Numbered from the stretch's first letter, positions 16,471 through 25,768 are shown. The stretch: DNA of 49,064 bases from Phycisphaerales bacterium UBA1845 (GCA_002338715.1 DDIR01000082.1:1207-50270), one strand, 5' to 3'. The notes: generated by a model not told the origin, from the letters alone. Translations and numbers: made by a program.

Positions 16471-17037
16471 ATGAAAAATGTTGATCTGGACCGAATTGAA
16501 AACGCCGTTCGCGAAATTCTTTCCGCAGTTGGGGAAAATCCCGATCGCGAGGGCCTCAAAAAAACGCCACGACGTGTCGCAAAAATGTACGCCGAATTGT
16601 TCAGCGGTTTGCACCTCGACCCCTGCCGACACCTCGAAACTTTTTTTACCGAAACCTATGACGAACTGGTCGTTCTGAGAGATATCGCCTTCAACTCCAT
16701 GTGCGAACACCACCTCATGCCCTTTGAAGGAAAGGCCCACGTCGCCTATCTGCCGGACGGAAAAGTCGTCGGTTTGTCCAAGATGGCCCGAGTCGTCGAC
16801 GAGTTTGCCCACCGACCCCAGGTGCAGGAACGCCTCACCACCCAAATCGCCGACAGCATGATCAAGTGCACTGCCGCCAAGGGCGTGGCTGTCGTTCTTG
16901 AAGCCACCCACACCTGCATGACATGCCGAGGAATCAAGAAGTCCGGTAGTGTCATGGTCACGTCATCGGTCCGCGGTTTATGCCGCAGCGACGCCCGCAC
17001 CCGATCCGAAGTGATGACATTGCTTCACAAGAAGTAG
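16471..17037 (+). CDS. folE: GTP cyclohydrolase I
   Basis: A 188-residue enzyme that opens GTP to 7,8-dihydroneopterin triphosphate, the first step of tetrahydrofolate and, in some bacteria, queuosine precursor synthesis. ATG 16471 gives the standard N-terminus; an in-frame start at 16426 would add 15 odd residues. Zinc ligands are visible: Cys78 and His81 in MCEHHLMPF and Cys149 in HTCMTCRG. The [14 protein letters not shown] motif and [10 protein letters not shown] are conserved family blocks. Length and motifs indicate type IA. It ends 24 bases before the convergent tatD. Confidence 0.95.
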   Translation: MKNVDLDRIENAVREILSAVGENPDREGLKKTPRRVAKMYAELFSGLHLDPCRHLETFFTETYDELVVLRDIAFNSMCEHHLMPFEGKAHVAYLPDGKVVGLSKMARVVDEFAHRPQVQERLTTQIADSMIKCTAAKGVAVVLEATHTCMTCRGIKKSGSVMVTSSVRGLCRSDARTRSEVMTLLHKK

Positions 17038-17061
17038 ATCCAAAAAGTGTCGACCGCGGCC

Positions 17062-17835
17062 TTAAGGCAGCCTGAAAAACGCGCGGGTGTTGCGCGTGGC
17101 CTGAGCCGCCAACACTTCGAAGGGCACGCCACGAAGTTCAGCAAGAAATCGCGCGGTGTGCGCGACGTGGGCGGGCTCATTGGGTCGCACGTGGCGAACA
17201 GGCGTCGGTGAAAGATACGGCGAATCGGTCTCCATCATCAGGTGCTCATCCGGATAGGCGCGGGCGATCGCCTGAAGTTCCGTCGATCCCTTGAAGGTCA
17301 CGATTCCGGTGAACGAAATCCGCCAGCCGTTGGCCGCTATCCTTCCGGCTTCCGCTTCGGTTCCGGTGAAGCAATGAAAAACCAACGGGCGATCTTTGAA
17401 CCCGTGTTCGATCAACGCGGCTTCCGTGTCGTCGTATGCCTCACGGCAATGAATGACCAACGGATAGTCCAACTCCTTCGCCCATGCGAGTTGCATGTTC
17501 AACACGCGCATCTGCGAATCGCGGTCACTGAAATCGTAGTGGTAATCCAACCCGAGCTCACCGATCGCCACGACGCACGCCTCATCAGCCAGCGCTGCCA
17601 ACTTGTCGAAGTCACCGTCCGCAACCTTGCCGGCTTCGTGTGGGTGAACACCAATCGAGCAATACACGTCCGACCGCGACTTGGCCAACCGCACGCATGC
17701 CTTCGAGTCGGAGGCATCGCAGCCGATGGTAATCACGTGGGACACGCCGGCATCGTGCGACCGCTGCATCACATCGTCGACCTGGACGGACAAGGCTTTG
17801 TTGGTCAGGTGGGCATGGGAGTCAATGAGTTGCAT
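17062..17835 (-). CDS. tatD: TatD family metal-dependent deoxyribonuclease
   Basis: A 257-residue TIM-barrel hydrolase of the TatD family, a 3'-5' exonuclease on DNA. The start at ATG 17835 begins MQLIDSHAHLTN, the metal-binding HxH motif at His7 and His9; AGAGGA lies upstream. Further family motifs are GELGLDYHYDFS, PLVIHCREAYDD, VFHCFTG and METDSPYLSP, which supply the other metal ligands. It is the last gene of the minus-strand series rpsP-trmD-rplS-yraN-tatD. Confidence 0.93.
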   Translation of the reverse strand: MQLIDSHAHLTNKALSVQVDDVMQRSHDAGVSHVITIGCDASDSKACVRLAKSRSDVYCSIGVHPHEAGKVADGDFDKLAALADEACVVAIGELGLDYHYDFSDRDSQMRVLNMQLAWAKELDYPLVIHCREAYDDTEAALIEHGFKDRPLVFHCFTGTEAEAGRIAANGWRISFTGIVTFKGSTELQAIARAYPDEHLMMETDSPYLSPTPVRHVRPNEPAHVAHTARFLAELRGVPFEVLAAQATRNTRAFFRLP

Positions 17836-17912
17836 CGCACGATAGTCCTCTTGAAAGGATTTGGAACGTATTGGTTTGTTGGCAGGTGAATGCGCACCGC
17901 GTCCCAACGATT

Positions 17913-18317
17913 CTATCGCGGCGTTGGCGCGAATGCCTCGACGAAGTGGGTGATGACCGGCTTACCTGATTCAGGCATTACGATGGCGACCACATCAAAA
18001 CGGGCCGTCATGTTGTGGGCATTCTTGTGGGCGATGAAATGGCGGGCGACTTGGGTGAGTTTGCGCCGTTTGTGCCAGTTGACCGATTCTTCCGGATCGT
18101 TTTCGACATCGCTCCTGCGGGTCTTGACCTCGACAAACACGAGGACATCACCGTCGGCTGCGATGATATCGATCTCACCGATCGGACAGACGTAATTCGT
18201 TTGGATAATCCGAAAGCCCGCCTGCTTGAGAAAATCCAGGGCGATCTTCTCGCCCCGATCCCCCAATGGGCCGACCCATCGAGCCAGAAAAGGAAATCGT
18301 TTGGGAATCCATCGCAT
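17913..18317 (-). CDS. YraN/UPF0102 family endonuclease-like protein
   Basis: A protein of about 134 residues with a RecB-type nuclease core: LGDRGEKIALDFLKQAGF at the N-terminus, then the catalytic set GEIDIIAADGD and LVFVEVKTR. The start is uncertain: ATG 18317 gives the usual UPF0102 length, ATG 18362 adds 15 residues, and the frame remains open upstream to 18629 through a tandem repeat and the end of rplS. No ribosome site supports any of these. Codon use in the upstream extension differs from the gene, so I prefer the short form. It lies downstream of rplS, a common place for this family. Confidence 0.8.
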   Translation of the reverse strand: MRWIPKRFPFLARWVGPLGDRGEKIALDFLKQAGFRIIQTNYVCPIGEIDIIAADGDVLVFVEVKTRRSDVENDPEESVNWHKRRKLTQVARHFIAHKNAHNMTARFDVVAIVMPESGKPVITHFVEAFAPTPR

Positions 18318-18424
18318 GGATTTGCGCGAGTGGTCTGTTGCGTAGTCGGCCAAACCGATCATCGGTTCGGGAGCGTACGCATGACCTGACAACGAAACCC
18401 TGCGCCCCGACCTTGCGCCACGAA

Positions 18425-18488
18425 ACCCTGTACCTTGGGACCCTGTACCCTTTGGACCAGTACCTTTTGAACCAGTCCCCTGAGACCC
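18425..18488 (-). repeat. Imperfect 15-base tandem repeat between rplS and yraN
   Basis: About four to five units such as GGTCCAAAGGGTACA and GGGTCCCAAGGTACA follow each other on the minus strand. Read in the yraN frame they would encode a GSKGT-like pentapeptide repeat. Codon third positions are AT-rich relative to neighbours, so I take it as intergenic. Confidence 0.7.
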
Positions 18489-18504
18489 AACGCGCCGGGT
18501 AGTT

Positions 18505-18942
18505 TTAAACCCCGACGGGTTCTGCGTCTTGCGTTTGCACATCGGACTTCGAAGCCGTGGTCTTCGCCTTGCTTGACTTGGTGGTAGCTTTGCCCGTGCG
18601 GAGTTCACGCAGCTTGCGGGCCTTTCCAACGCGATCGCGCAGGAAGTAGAGTTTGGCGCGACGGACCTTGCCGCGACGCTTCACTTCGATCTTGCCGATC
18701 AGACGTGAGTGGCACGGGAACACGCGCTCCACGCCTTCGTTGTTGACGATGCGGCGAACGGTGAAGGAGGCGTTGATCCCGCGGCCTTTGCGGGCGATCA
18801 CCACACCGTTGAAGACCTGGGTCCGGGTCTTGTTGCCTTCGACGATCTTCTGGTGCACATCGACCGTATCACCAACTCGAAATTCGGGGATGCTGTCCTT
18901 CTGATAACGACTTTCCACCATTTCCATAAGTTGCTGACTCAT
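18505..18942 (-). CDS. rplS: 50S ribosomal protein L19
   Basis: A 145-residue ribosomal protein at the 30S-50S interface. The core, residues about 1-115, matches L19: PEFRVGDTVDVHQKI, GVVIARKGRGINASFTVR, VERVFPCHSRLIGKIEV and the final RRAKLYFLRDRVGKARKLRE. The last about 30 residues are a Lys/Thr/Ser-rich tail, an extension beyond the usual length. It follows trmD as in most bacteria. Confidence 0.97.
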   Translation of the reverse strand: MSQQLMEMVESRYQKDSIPEFRVGDTVDVHQKIVEGNKTRTQVFNGVVIARKGRGINASFTVRRIVNNEGVERVFPCHSRLIGKIEVKRRGKVRRAKLYFLRDRVGKARKLRELRTGKATTKSSKAKTTASKSDVQTQDAEPVGV

Positions 18943-19071
18943 CGCTGCACTCCAAACCCAAACGCAATCAAACGCGTGATTGACAATCTCTAGAACTATC
19001 GACGCCCCTGAAAAGAAGCATCAACCAAACCCAATCCGATAAACGCCCCACCTGCCATTGAAGCCTCGCGG

Positions 19072-19791
19072 CTAATCTTTCAGCAGATCCGGGCGCCGTT
19101 TTTTCGTACGTTCCAACGATTTTGCCCGACGCCACTCGAGAATCTTCGCGTGGTCGCCCGACAGCAAAACCTCAGGCACGCTGTGTCCGCGAAACTCACG
19201 GGGACGCGTGTACTGAGGGTATTCCAGCAAACCGCTCGAAAACGACTCATCGTCAGCCGACATCTCATTGCCCAGTACCCCGGGCAACATGCGGATGACC
19301 GCGTCCATCAACACCATCGCAGCCAACTCACCGCCGGTCAGGACATAGTCGCCAATCGAAATTTCTCTCGGCGAAAGTCCATCGCGAATTCTTTCGTCGA
19401 ACCCCTCATAGTGTCCGCACAAAAGAATCAGTCGCTGACGTTGGGCCAATTCCTTGGCCAACGATTGATCAAACGTCTCCCCCTGCGGGGTCAGCATGAT
19501 CAATTCTGATCCGGCATCGAGTTTGCATTCGCCCGCGTCACCAGCGGAATCACTAGGATTCCACCCAACGACATGCTCGAACGCCTCAAAGACCGGACCA
19601 CACGACATGACCATTCCAGGTCCGCCACCGAACGGCTTGTCATCAACCGATCGATGATTGTCGTATGTGAAATCCCGAATATCCGTCGGGACAATGCTCA
19701 CCAGATCCGCCGCACAAGCGCGTCCAACAATGCTCGTTTCGGCGAAGGCGTCTATCAGTGCGGGAAACAGCGTCAGAACATCAATTCGCAT
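19072..19791 (-). CDS. trmD: tRNA (guanine-N1-)-methyltransferase
   Basis: A 239-residue SPOUT methyltransferase that methylates G37 of tRNAs using S-adenosylmethionine, preventing frameshifting. ATG 19791 starts the conserved [10 protein letters not shown]. Other signature blocks are [25 protein letters not shown] and [20 protein letters not shown], which form the trefoil-knot cofactor site, then [13 protein letters not shown]. It lies between rpsP and rplS; rimM, often located here, is absent. Confidence 0.96.
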   Translation of the reverse strand: MRIDVLTLFPALIDAFAETSIVGRACAADLVSIVPTDIRDFTYDNHRSVDDKPFGGGPGMVMSCGPVFEAFEHVVGWNPSDSAGDAGECKLDAGSELIMLTPQGETFDQSLAKELAQRQRLILLCGHYEGFDERIRDGLSPREISIGDYVLTGGELAAMVLMDAVIRMLPGVLGNEMSADDESFSSGLLEYPQYTRPREFRGHSVPEVLLSGDHAKILEWRRAKSLERTKKRRPDLLKD

Positions 19792-19838
19792 AACTGATAA
19801 ACGCAAAAAGCAACGCCACGTGTGCGTTGCCTGTTAGC

Positions 19839-20123
19839 TTACTTCTTTTCGCTTGAGCCGATGCGACGCGGCTTAACTGTAACGCCGCTCTTGCGCAACA
19901 ATGCCCGACATGTATCAGACGGTTGTGCACCAACGCTGAGCCAATACTCGGCGCGCTCGGTGTTTAAGTTCAGACCGGCTTCCTCGTCTTTCGCGAGGGG
20001 ATCGTAGAATCCAAGCTCTTCGATCACGCGGCCATTACGCTGCGAGCGCGAATCGATCGCAGCCATCCGATAGAACGGTCGATGACGACGACCCAACCTC
20101 GACAAACGAATCTTGACAGCCAA
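19839..20123 (-). CDS. rpsP: 30S ribosomal protein S16
   Basis: A 94-residue protein with the S16 N-terminus MAVKIRLSRLGRRHRPFYR and the GFYDPLAK and WLSVGAQPSDTCRALLRKSGV blocks. It leads the series rpsP-trmD-rplS. The gap to trmD is 47 bases. Confidence 0.97.
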   Translation of the reverse strand: MAVKIRLSRLGRRHRPFYRMAAIDSRSQRNGRVIEELGFYDPLAKDEEAGLNLNTERAEYWLSVGAQPSDTCRALLRKSGVTVKPRRIGSSEKK

Positions 20124-20461
20124 GACATAAACTCCTGCAATTACACGCCTTCCAACCCATCAAACGCCCAATAGCGTCGAACGGTCCAGTATACCAACAT
20201 CAAGACCCGCAACAAGACTTGTAACCCGCAAGATTTGCCGAATACACCGCAGGTCATCCTTCGACCGCCCCATCGACACGCATGCCATCTCAACCTTATT
20301 ATTTATATATACTTAAGTAAACCAAGCCCACTCTTGAGGCCCCTGAATCCGGCAGATCGGCTCCCTGAGTTCCGAGTCGCCTCTGAAAGTCATACCCGAT
20401 CGCGAATTCTGCATCCAATTCGTGCGACTCAGATAATAATGTAGGCCAACGGGAGACACAC
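20124..20461. other. Divergent non-coding interval upstream of rpsP and the caspase-like gene
   Basis: These 338 bases separate two divergent genes and should hold both promoters. The centre (about 20298-20322) is strikingly AT-rich, with TTATTTATATATACTTAAGT, a likely promoter region. No gene is seen. Confidence 0.5.
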
Positions 20462-22063
20462 ATGGGCTTTCAAGACCAAATTTCCAGAGTTCAAATCTTG
20501 CAGCCGTCCCTCGCGTACGCCGCAATTTTGATCATCACAGCCGCTTTCAGCGGAAACGCCCACGCGAAGGAGCCGTGGGTCGAACCGATGCGGTCGGAAT
20601 TCGCCCGATTCCACGACGCCCTCTATGACAGGACCACCTCGACACCCGCGGTCGAACGGGGGCGAACCTGGGCTCGGGCATCAAACGCAGAATGGTCGCT
20701 CGTCGCAGACCGCAGCGGGAACAGGACGTTCCGCCCTGTCGATGCGTCTGCGAATCTGTCAAGGGCCTTGCAACGTCCGATCTCTGCCAAGCATGAGAAG
20801 CTTCGCATTGATCACTCGACCCGCAATCGACTGATCGAACAGACGCGAGCGCTTGCAGCCGACCTGTCTTCGTTCACGCAATCAGAAGTTCATGTCAAAC
20901 GGGAGATTCTTCTGACGTGCGGGCCGGATGGTCAGGAACTGAAGCGATACGCCGGTCGATATCTCGTTCGCCTCAGCAATCGACCGGACAAGAGATTCTT
21001 TCAAGCCATCTACTCCCCCGAGTTGCAACCGATCCGAATCGACACGAACGCGCGCGACGGGGCTGGCTCGCGGTTGGCAGATGTGTTGTCCGGTTTATCG
21101 ACCGGAAAGACCGCCAACAGGATCAAAGACGATCGCGGGAGACTCGTGCTTGGAACATTCTTTGCAACGGGTGAATACCGTTTTGAGATTCAGGCCTACT
21201 CATACGAAGGAGAGCCATTTCTCAAGGTGGCTTCACAACTCAACCCCTTTGAGCGCGACCGGTTCGATCTGTCGGTCCCCCACCTTGTTGATCCACAGCA
21301 GTATCGGATATCGAAAGACTATCGCTATTGGTGCTGGCGCTGGTGGGATCGGTATGGCCAAGTCGGCAGCGTCCGCGGCAACTTCATCGACGCCGATTCC
21401 GCGTGGGAATTTTCCGACGTCGAAGTGCTTTACCACAAAAGCCTCGCAGATTTTCCACTCGAAGGCGGCGAGCCCAAGGTAACCCGCGAATACAAAGAAA
21501 GCGACGGTAAGACGTACCGCTATCCCTTCGCTGAACGCGAGGCACTCAAACCGGTGTTCTACAATCACCTCGAAGATTGCCATGTCGCCGTCATGGAAGC
21601 ACACGGTGGGTTTTCCGGAAGTGGATTTCGCTTCAAACGCAATCCGGATGTCTGGGTCGCGTTTAGCCCACCGAACAAACTCGGTTCAGGAAAACTACGC
21701 CACCTGTTCATCGAGGGGTGCTCGGGAATGGGTTACGTCGAAGAGCCGGATAAGCCCGTGCTGCTCAAGGCGTGGATCGAAAGCAGAATCGCGGGCGGTA
21801 TCCGCACGATATGCGGCGAGGACGGAGAGCACACCTCCCTCGACAGGTCGGGCTGGCGATTCTTCGGATACTACAACAAGGGTGATTCGATCAGCGATGC
21901 ATGGCTCATGCGCGACATGGATGAGAATCCGCTCAACAACCCGTGCACCGTCGCCTATGGCCCCACGCGAACGAGCGCCATCGACACCCTGGTCAATGGC
22001 CGCTTCGATCAGCGCGCAGCCAAGCCCAAGTGGATCGCGGTTTCCGTTTGGACGAACCCGTAA
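20462..22063 (+). CDS. Secreted DUF6345-like protein with caspase-type motifs
   Basis: A 533-residue exported protein. The N-terminus has a hydrophobic stretch and a likely signal cleavage after NAHA (residue 35). The N-terminal half (about 40-290) is unrecognised. The C-terminal part reads as a clan CD (caspase/gingipain-like) hydrolase: a hydrophobic strand, then His381 in EAHGG, and a second strand ending in Cys420 in FIEGCSG, followed by KGDSISDAWL at 473-482. I recognise this order from DUF6345 proteins. Protease activity and substrate are unproven. It stands alone, downstream of a divergent promoter shared with rpsP and convergent with fabI. Confidence 0.7.
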   Translation: MGFQDQISRVQILQPSLAYAAILIITAAFSGNAHAKEPWVEPMRSEFARFHDALYDRTTSTPAVERGRTWARASNAEWSLVADRSGNRTFRPVDASANLSRALQRPISAKHEKLRIDHSTRNRLIEQTRALAADLSSFTQSEVHVKREILLTCGPDGQELKRYAGRYLVRLSNRPDKRFFQAIYSPELQPIRIDTNARDGAGSRLADVLSGLSTGKTANRIKDDRGRLVLGTFFATGEYRFEIQAYSYEGEPFLKVASQLNPFERDRFDLSVPHLVDPQQYRISKDYRYWCWRWWDRYGQVGSVRGNFIDADSAWEFSDVEVLYHKSLADFPLEGGEPKVTREYKESDGKTYRYPFAEREALKPVFYNHLEDCHVAVMEAHGGFSGSGFRFKRNPDVWVAFSPPNKLGSGKLRHLFIEGCSGMGYVEEPDKPVLLKAWIESRIAGGIRTICGEDGEHTSLDRSGWRFFGYYNKGDSISDAWLMRDMDENPLNNPCTVAYGPTRTSAIDTLVNGRFDQRAAKPKWIAVSVWTNP

Positions 22064-22103
22064 CCGCGACCTACGTTTTCAGCAAAAGTCATTTCTCGCA
22101 GGA

Positions 22104-22883
22104 TTACAGCCCGACGATGTTGTAACCGGCATCGACGTAGATGTTTTCGCCCGACACACCGCTCGAAAGATCGCTCGTCAGGTAGACGGCTGTCTTACCC
22201 ACCTCGTCGGCTTCGATGTTGCGACGCAGCGGGGCTTTCTTTTCGACGTGGTCGAACATGTCTTCGATGCCGCCAACCGCCATCGCGGATAGCGTGCGGA
22301 TCGGACCGGCACTGATGGTGTTGACGCGGATGCCCTTTTCGCCGAGTTCAAACGCCAGGTAGCGGGCGTTTGCTTCGAGGGCGGCTTTCGCGACCCCCAT
22401 GACGTTGTAACCGGGCACAACCTTCTCGCTGCCGTAGTACGACATGGCGATGATCGATCCGCCATTGGTCATGAGCGGAGCCGCTCGCTTGGCCATCGCC
22501 ACGAGGGTGTAAGCGCTGATGTCGAGGGCTTTGCAGAACGCTTCGCGCGTCGTCTCGGCGAAGTTGCCGATTTGCAGGTACTCGCGATCGGCGAACGCAA
22601 TGGAATGGATGACGAAGTCGATCGTATCGAAGTCCTCACGCACCTTCGCGAAGACTTTGTCGAGGTCCTCGTCGCTCGACGCGTCGCAGGGCATGAGCCA
22701 CGGATCGGTGCATCCACCCGATTCGATCGCCTTGCGGGCACGACGTTCCATCTTCTCTCCGGGCAGATGGGTAAACGCACAGGTCGCACCGTGTGCAATC
22801 ATTTGTTCTGCGATATGCCAAGCAATGCTGCGATCGTTGGCCACCCCAAACACCAATCCGCGTTTTCCGTCGAGCAATCCCAT
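22104..22883 (-). CDS. fabI: Enoyl-[acyl-carrier-protein] reductase (NADH)
   Basis: A 259-residue short-chain dehydrogenase that reduces trans-2-enoyl-ACP in the last step of fatty acid elongation. ATG 22883 is chosen because AGAAGG is 9 bases upstream; longer frames reach 22970. The nucleotide-binding segment is GLVFGVANDRSIAW. The FabI active site is visible: Tyr149 in MSYYGSEKV, Tyr159 and Lys166 in YNVMGVAK. The VNTISAGPIRTLSA block is also typical. Length and motifs fit FabI rather than FabL or FabV. Confidence 0.95.
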   Translation of the reverse strand: MGLLDGKRGLVFGVANDRSIAWHIAEQMIAHGATCAFTHLPGEKMERRARKAIESGGCTDPWLMPCDASSDEDLDKVFAKVREDFDTIDFVIHSIAFADREYLQIGNFAETTREAFCKALDISAYTLVAMAKRAAPLMTNGGSIIAMSYYGSEKVVPGYNVMGVAKAALEANARYLAFELGEKGIRVNTISAGPIRTLSAMAVGGIEDMFDHVEKKAPLRRNIEADEVGKTAVYLTSDLSSGVSGENIYVDAGYNIVGL

Positions 22884-23005
22884 GTCGATCATCCTTCTGT
22901 TGTGCGCTTGTTGTATTTTCCTCGGATGGCGGATGCTTCCTCCGGTCGCCGGGGCGAAACCGAGTTTCAAAACACCGCCAAAAATTCAAAACTTATCGAG
23001 CGCAT

Positions 23006-23065
23006 GTAGGGTGGGCCGTGCCCACCATGTCGTCGCATATCAACGGTGGGCATAGCCCACCCCAC
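23006..23065. repeat. Long inverted repeat element, family C copy 1
   Basis: GTAGGGTGGGCCGTGCCCAC at 23006-23025 faces GGTGGGCATAGCCCACCCC at 23045-23063, forming a hairpin of about 20-base arms; each arm is itself palindromic. A related element occurs at 44349-44412. It lies in the 417-base gap between fabI and the PEP-CTERM gene. Confidence 0.8.
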
Positions 23066-23219
23066 ACGCGGCTCACGCATTTCGCGTCGAGCCATCATTG
23101 TAAGTGGTTTTTGAGATTTGGCGAATCTGCCCGGCAAGCCTGCCAATCGCCCTGGTGGGCTTGATTCGATCGAGCTTTTCACCTCAATTGTCTCGATTGC
23201 TAGCCGTGTAACCGTCGCG

Positions 23220-23260
23220 CAAAAAAAGAGCCCAGGCGAATTGCTGATTCGCCTGGGCTC
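23220..23260 (-). terminator. Rho-independent terminator of PEP-CTERM gene
   Basis: A perfect 14-base-pair stem GAGCCCAGGCGAAT/ATTCGCCTGGGCTC (23228-23241 with 23247-23260) is followed on the minus strand by seven T. It is placed 40 bases downstream of the PEP-CTERM gene's stop. Confidence 0.95.
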
Positions 23261-23300
23261 CTTGCTTTCCAGTCATTCGTGGTGTCGCCAGATGGCAAGA

Positions 23301-24116
23301 TTAGGACACCCGACGACGGCCAAGCAGCAAAAAGCCTGCCGCCAGAAGCAATCCAGTTGCCGGTTCCGGAACAAATGACAGCCCGCGAACGCTATCCACT
23401 CCGGCGATGGTCCCGATCGTGGCGATCGGGTCACCGGTCGACGCATTGCGCGTGTGAAGGATCGTCGTATCCGGGTTGGAGACTTCGTAGATCACACCAT
23501 CAAGCGGGTTGATGCTCGCCCTGAAGTTCTCGCCCATCGTGACGCTGATCGAATTTGCCAAAAGACCATTCACTTCGTCGATTTCGTAGATCGTCGACGA
23601 CTGCACGTCTGAAGCAAATAACTTCATCTGAACGGGATCCCAGAACATGTCGTCAATATCCGGGACGCTCGCGGACAGGCTGAAGAGCGGCGTGATCGAT
23701 CCATCTGAATTCAGCCGCCCGATTTGCTGCTCAGGCCCGGGCGGATTGGAGTTAATCGCAACGAGCATCTGGTTAAGCGACGTGACGAACGCCATCCCCT
23801 GAATGTCAAATGTCGTTGACGTTGCGAACGGAGTCGCGGCGCCCGTCGTTCGATCAACGTGATAAACCTGACTACCGGCCTTTGAAATAAGCCAATCATC
23901 CCTTGGATCATATTCAAGAAAATGAAGGTCATTGACCCCGGTTGCCCCAAGAGTAATCGCACCGGATGGAACGCCAGCATCCAGGTTGACAAGCTGAACG
24001 GCACCACCGGAATCTTCGCCCAACGCATAAAGATCAGCCGATGCATGGAGCTGCGCTGATGAACAGAGCAAGCCCACCCCGAAAACAATTGTCAGAATGC
24101 GTTTCTGAAGAAACAT
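23301..24116 (-). CDS. PEP-CTERM sorting domain protein
   Basis: A 271-residue exported protein. It has an N-terminal signal peptide (ILTIVFGVGLLCSSAQLHA), then a repetitive beta-rich body (residues 25-245) that looks like a beta-propeller-type fold, with repeated segments such as LEYDPRDDWLISKAGS and INPLDGVIYEVSN. The C-terminus is a textbook PEP-CTERM tail: FVPEP, a hydrophobic stretch and GRRR. In this system the tail is recognised and cleaved by an exosortase. The exosortase is not in the window. It has its own terminator and is likely monocistronic. Confidence 0.9.
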   Translation of the reverse strand: MFLQKRILTIVFGVGLLCSSAQLHASADLYALGEDSGGAVQLVNLDAGVPSGAITLGATGVNDLHFLEYDPRDDWLISKAGSQVYHVDRTTGAATPFATSTTFDIQGMAFVTSLNQMLVAINSNPPGPEQQIGRLNSDGSITPLFSLSASVPDIDDMFWDPVQMKLFASDVQSSTIYEIDEVNGLLANSISVTMGENFRASINPLDGVIYEVSNPDTTILHTRNASTGDPIATIGTIAGVDSVRGLSFVPEPATGLLLAAGFLLLGRRRVS

Positions 24117-24505
24117 GGACTACCTCCTTGAGAGCGTACTGAGATTCTGAGAGAGCATCTTCGACTCGGTGGGCGATAATTTGCTATAGCAATTGTACCC
24201 TAGGTGACTTCGGTCAAATGCAGATGACTCAAAGCCAAAACGTCGTATATCGCAAGACATAGAGCCCGACCGACTCGGTTGCCATCGAGAATTGGCAACC
24301 CAATCCCCATGATAGAATGATGTCTCGATGAGTTGCAATGGGGCCGCTGGGAAATAATCAATGATTATTTGCTATTGGTTTGATCTTCTGTGCAGACTGG
24401 AACTAAAGCTTACTAGACAATGGGTGGCAGTGGGCGCAATTTACACTGACTACCATGAGCGAAACGGCGCATCGCTCAGCGCACCATGGTATGATCGTGC
24501 TACCG
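24117..24505. other. Non-coding interval upstream of PEP-CTERM gene
   Basis: These 389 bases hold no convincing gene; a plus-strand frame at 24361-24615 overlaps the DUF1501 gene and lacks family features. It should carry the minus-strand promoter of the PEP-CTERM gene. I see no terminator for DUF1501. Confidence 0.45.
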
Positions 24506-25768
24506 CTATCGTATCAAATCCAATTTTGGAAATGAATTTCCAACGATCCGCGCAGGATCAACTTTCAGCCAATCCTCAAGCATTGTCGAATAAACGCTAC
24601 GGAAATCGGTGGTGAATCGCAGGTCGCCCTTGTCGAGTTTGGTCATGTCGGGCATGGCCCCGTGGACGCCGCCTTTGACCTTACCGCCCACGACGAACAT
24701 CGGTGCCGCGGCGCCATGGTCGGTTCCACCCGATCCGTTTTCGGCGACGCGCCGGCCAAACTCCGAGAAGACCATGACCGTCACGCGGTCGAGATCGCCA
24801 CGGGCTTTGAGCGCCGCAACGAAACCGTGCAGCCCCTCGCCCAGATCGCGCATGAGGTTGGCGTGTTTGTTGTCCTGACGGGCGTGCGTGTCGTAACCGC
24901 CATGCGACAGGTAGTACACGCGCGTATTCAGATCGGCGCCGATCAACCGGTAGACGGTTTGCAGCGATCGACCGATTTCTGAATTCGGAAATCGGGTGTT
25001 GTCTTTCTGCCCACGGGTGGCGGCTTGGATCTGCTCGGCGCTGAGACGGGCTTCCAACGCGACGCGACGCAGGAACTCATGTGACGTTTCGGCGTTTTCG
25101 GAGTCGCCGCGCTTGGGTTTGTTCAATGCGGTGACGACTTTGCCCGTCGAACTGGCACGGACTGCGGCTGTCCAATTGAGCGACTCGGGCTTTTCAAATG
25201 CGAGCGGCATGAAGTGTTCGCCCTGCATCGCCAGCGGCGACTCCTTCATCAGCGCGATGCCGGTTGTTGCGTCCGGCGGATCTTCACCGCGACAGGTGTT
25301 GTCGAAGTATCGCCCCAGCCAACCATCGTGCTGCTTGCCGCTTGGCGACGCCGTGCTCCAGATATCGGTGCTCTTGAAATGCGATCGGTTCGGGTTGGGA
25401 TAACCGACGCCATGAATCACGCCGAGGTGCCCGTCATCGTAAAGTTGTTTCAATCCGACGGCTTTTCCGTGCACCGCAAAGTCAGAGTTGAGCGCGAGGG
25501 TGTCAGCCGGTTTGATCGCGAGCTTCGGACGGGCGGCATAGTACACATCGTTGGTCACGGGGACGATCGTATTCAACCCGTCGTTTCCGCCGGCGAGTTG
25601 CAGCACGACGAGGATGCGATCGCTGTCTTTGATCCGCTTGCCGCGGCGACCTTTGTTGGCGGCGAGCACCGTGTTTTGAAGAAACAGCGGCACCGTCGCA
25701 CCGAGCGCGACGAACGACGCACCTTTGATCAGAAAATCGCGCCGCGATGTATTTCGTCGAATCGTCAT
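24506..25768 (-). CDS. DUF1501 family protein, Tat-exported
   Basis: A 420-residue protein. ATG 25768 is chosen because GGAAGG is 9 bases upstream. The N-terminus is a twin-arginine signal, TSRRDFLIKGASFV, so it is exported folded. The DUF1501 fold is sulfatase/alkaline-phosphatase-like; the LAGGNDGLNTIVP block near residue 60 and the later FSEFGRRVAENGSGGTDHG block, with a conserved His, are typical. The role of these proteins in planctomycetes is not established. It lies directly downstream of the DUF1800 gene (gap 80 bases) and the pair is very common, so the two probably form an operon. Confidence 0.92.
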   Translation of the reverse strand: MTIRRNTSRRDFLIKGASFVALGATVPLFLQNTVLAANKGRRGKRIKDSDRILVVLQLAGGNDGLNTIVPVTNDVYYAARPKLAIKPADTLALNSDFAVHGKAVGLKQLYDDGHLGVIHGVGYPNPNRSHFKSTDIWSTASPSGKQHDGWLGRYFDNTCRGEDPPDATTGIALMKESPLAMQGEHFMPLAFEKPESLNWTAAVRASSTGKVVTALNKPKRGDSENAETSHEFLRRVALEARLSAEQIQAATRGQKDNTRFPNSEIGRSLQTVYRLIGADLNTRVYYLSHGGYDTHARQDNKHANLMRDLGEGLHGFVAALKARGDLDRVTVMVFSEFGRRVAENGSGGTDHGAAAPMFVVGGKVKGGVHGAMPDMTKLDKGDLRFTTDFRSVYSTMLEDWLKVDPARIVGNSFPKLDLIR

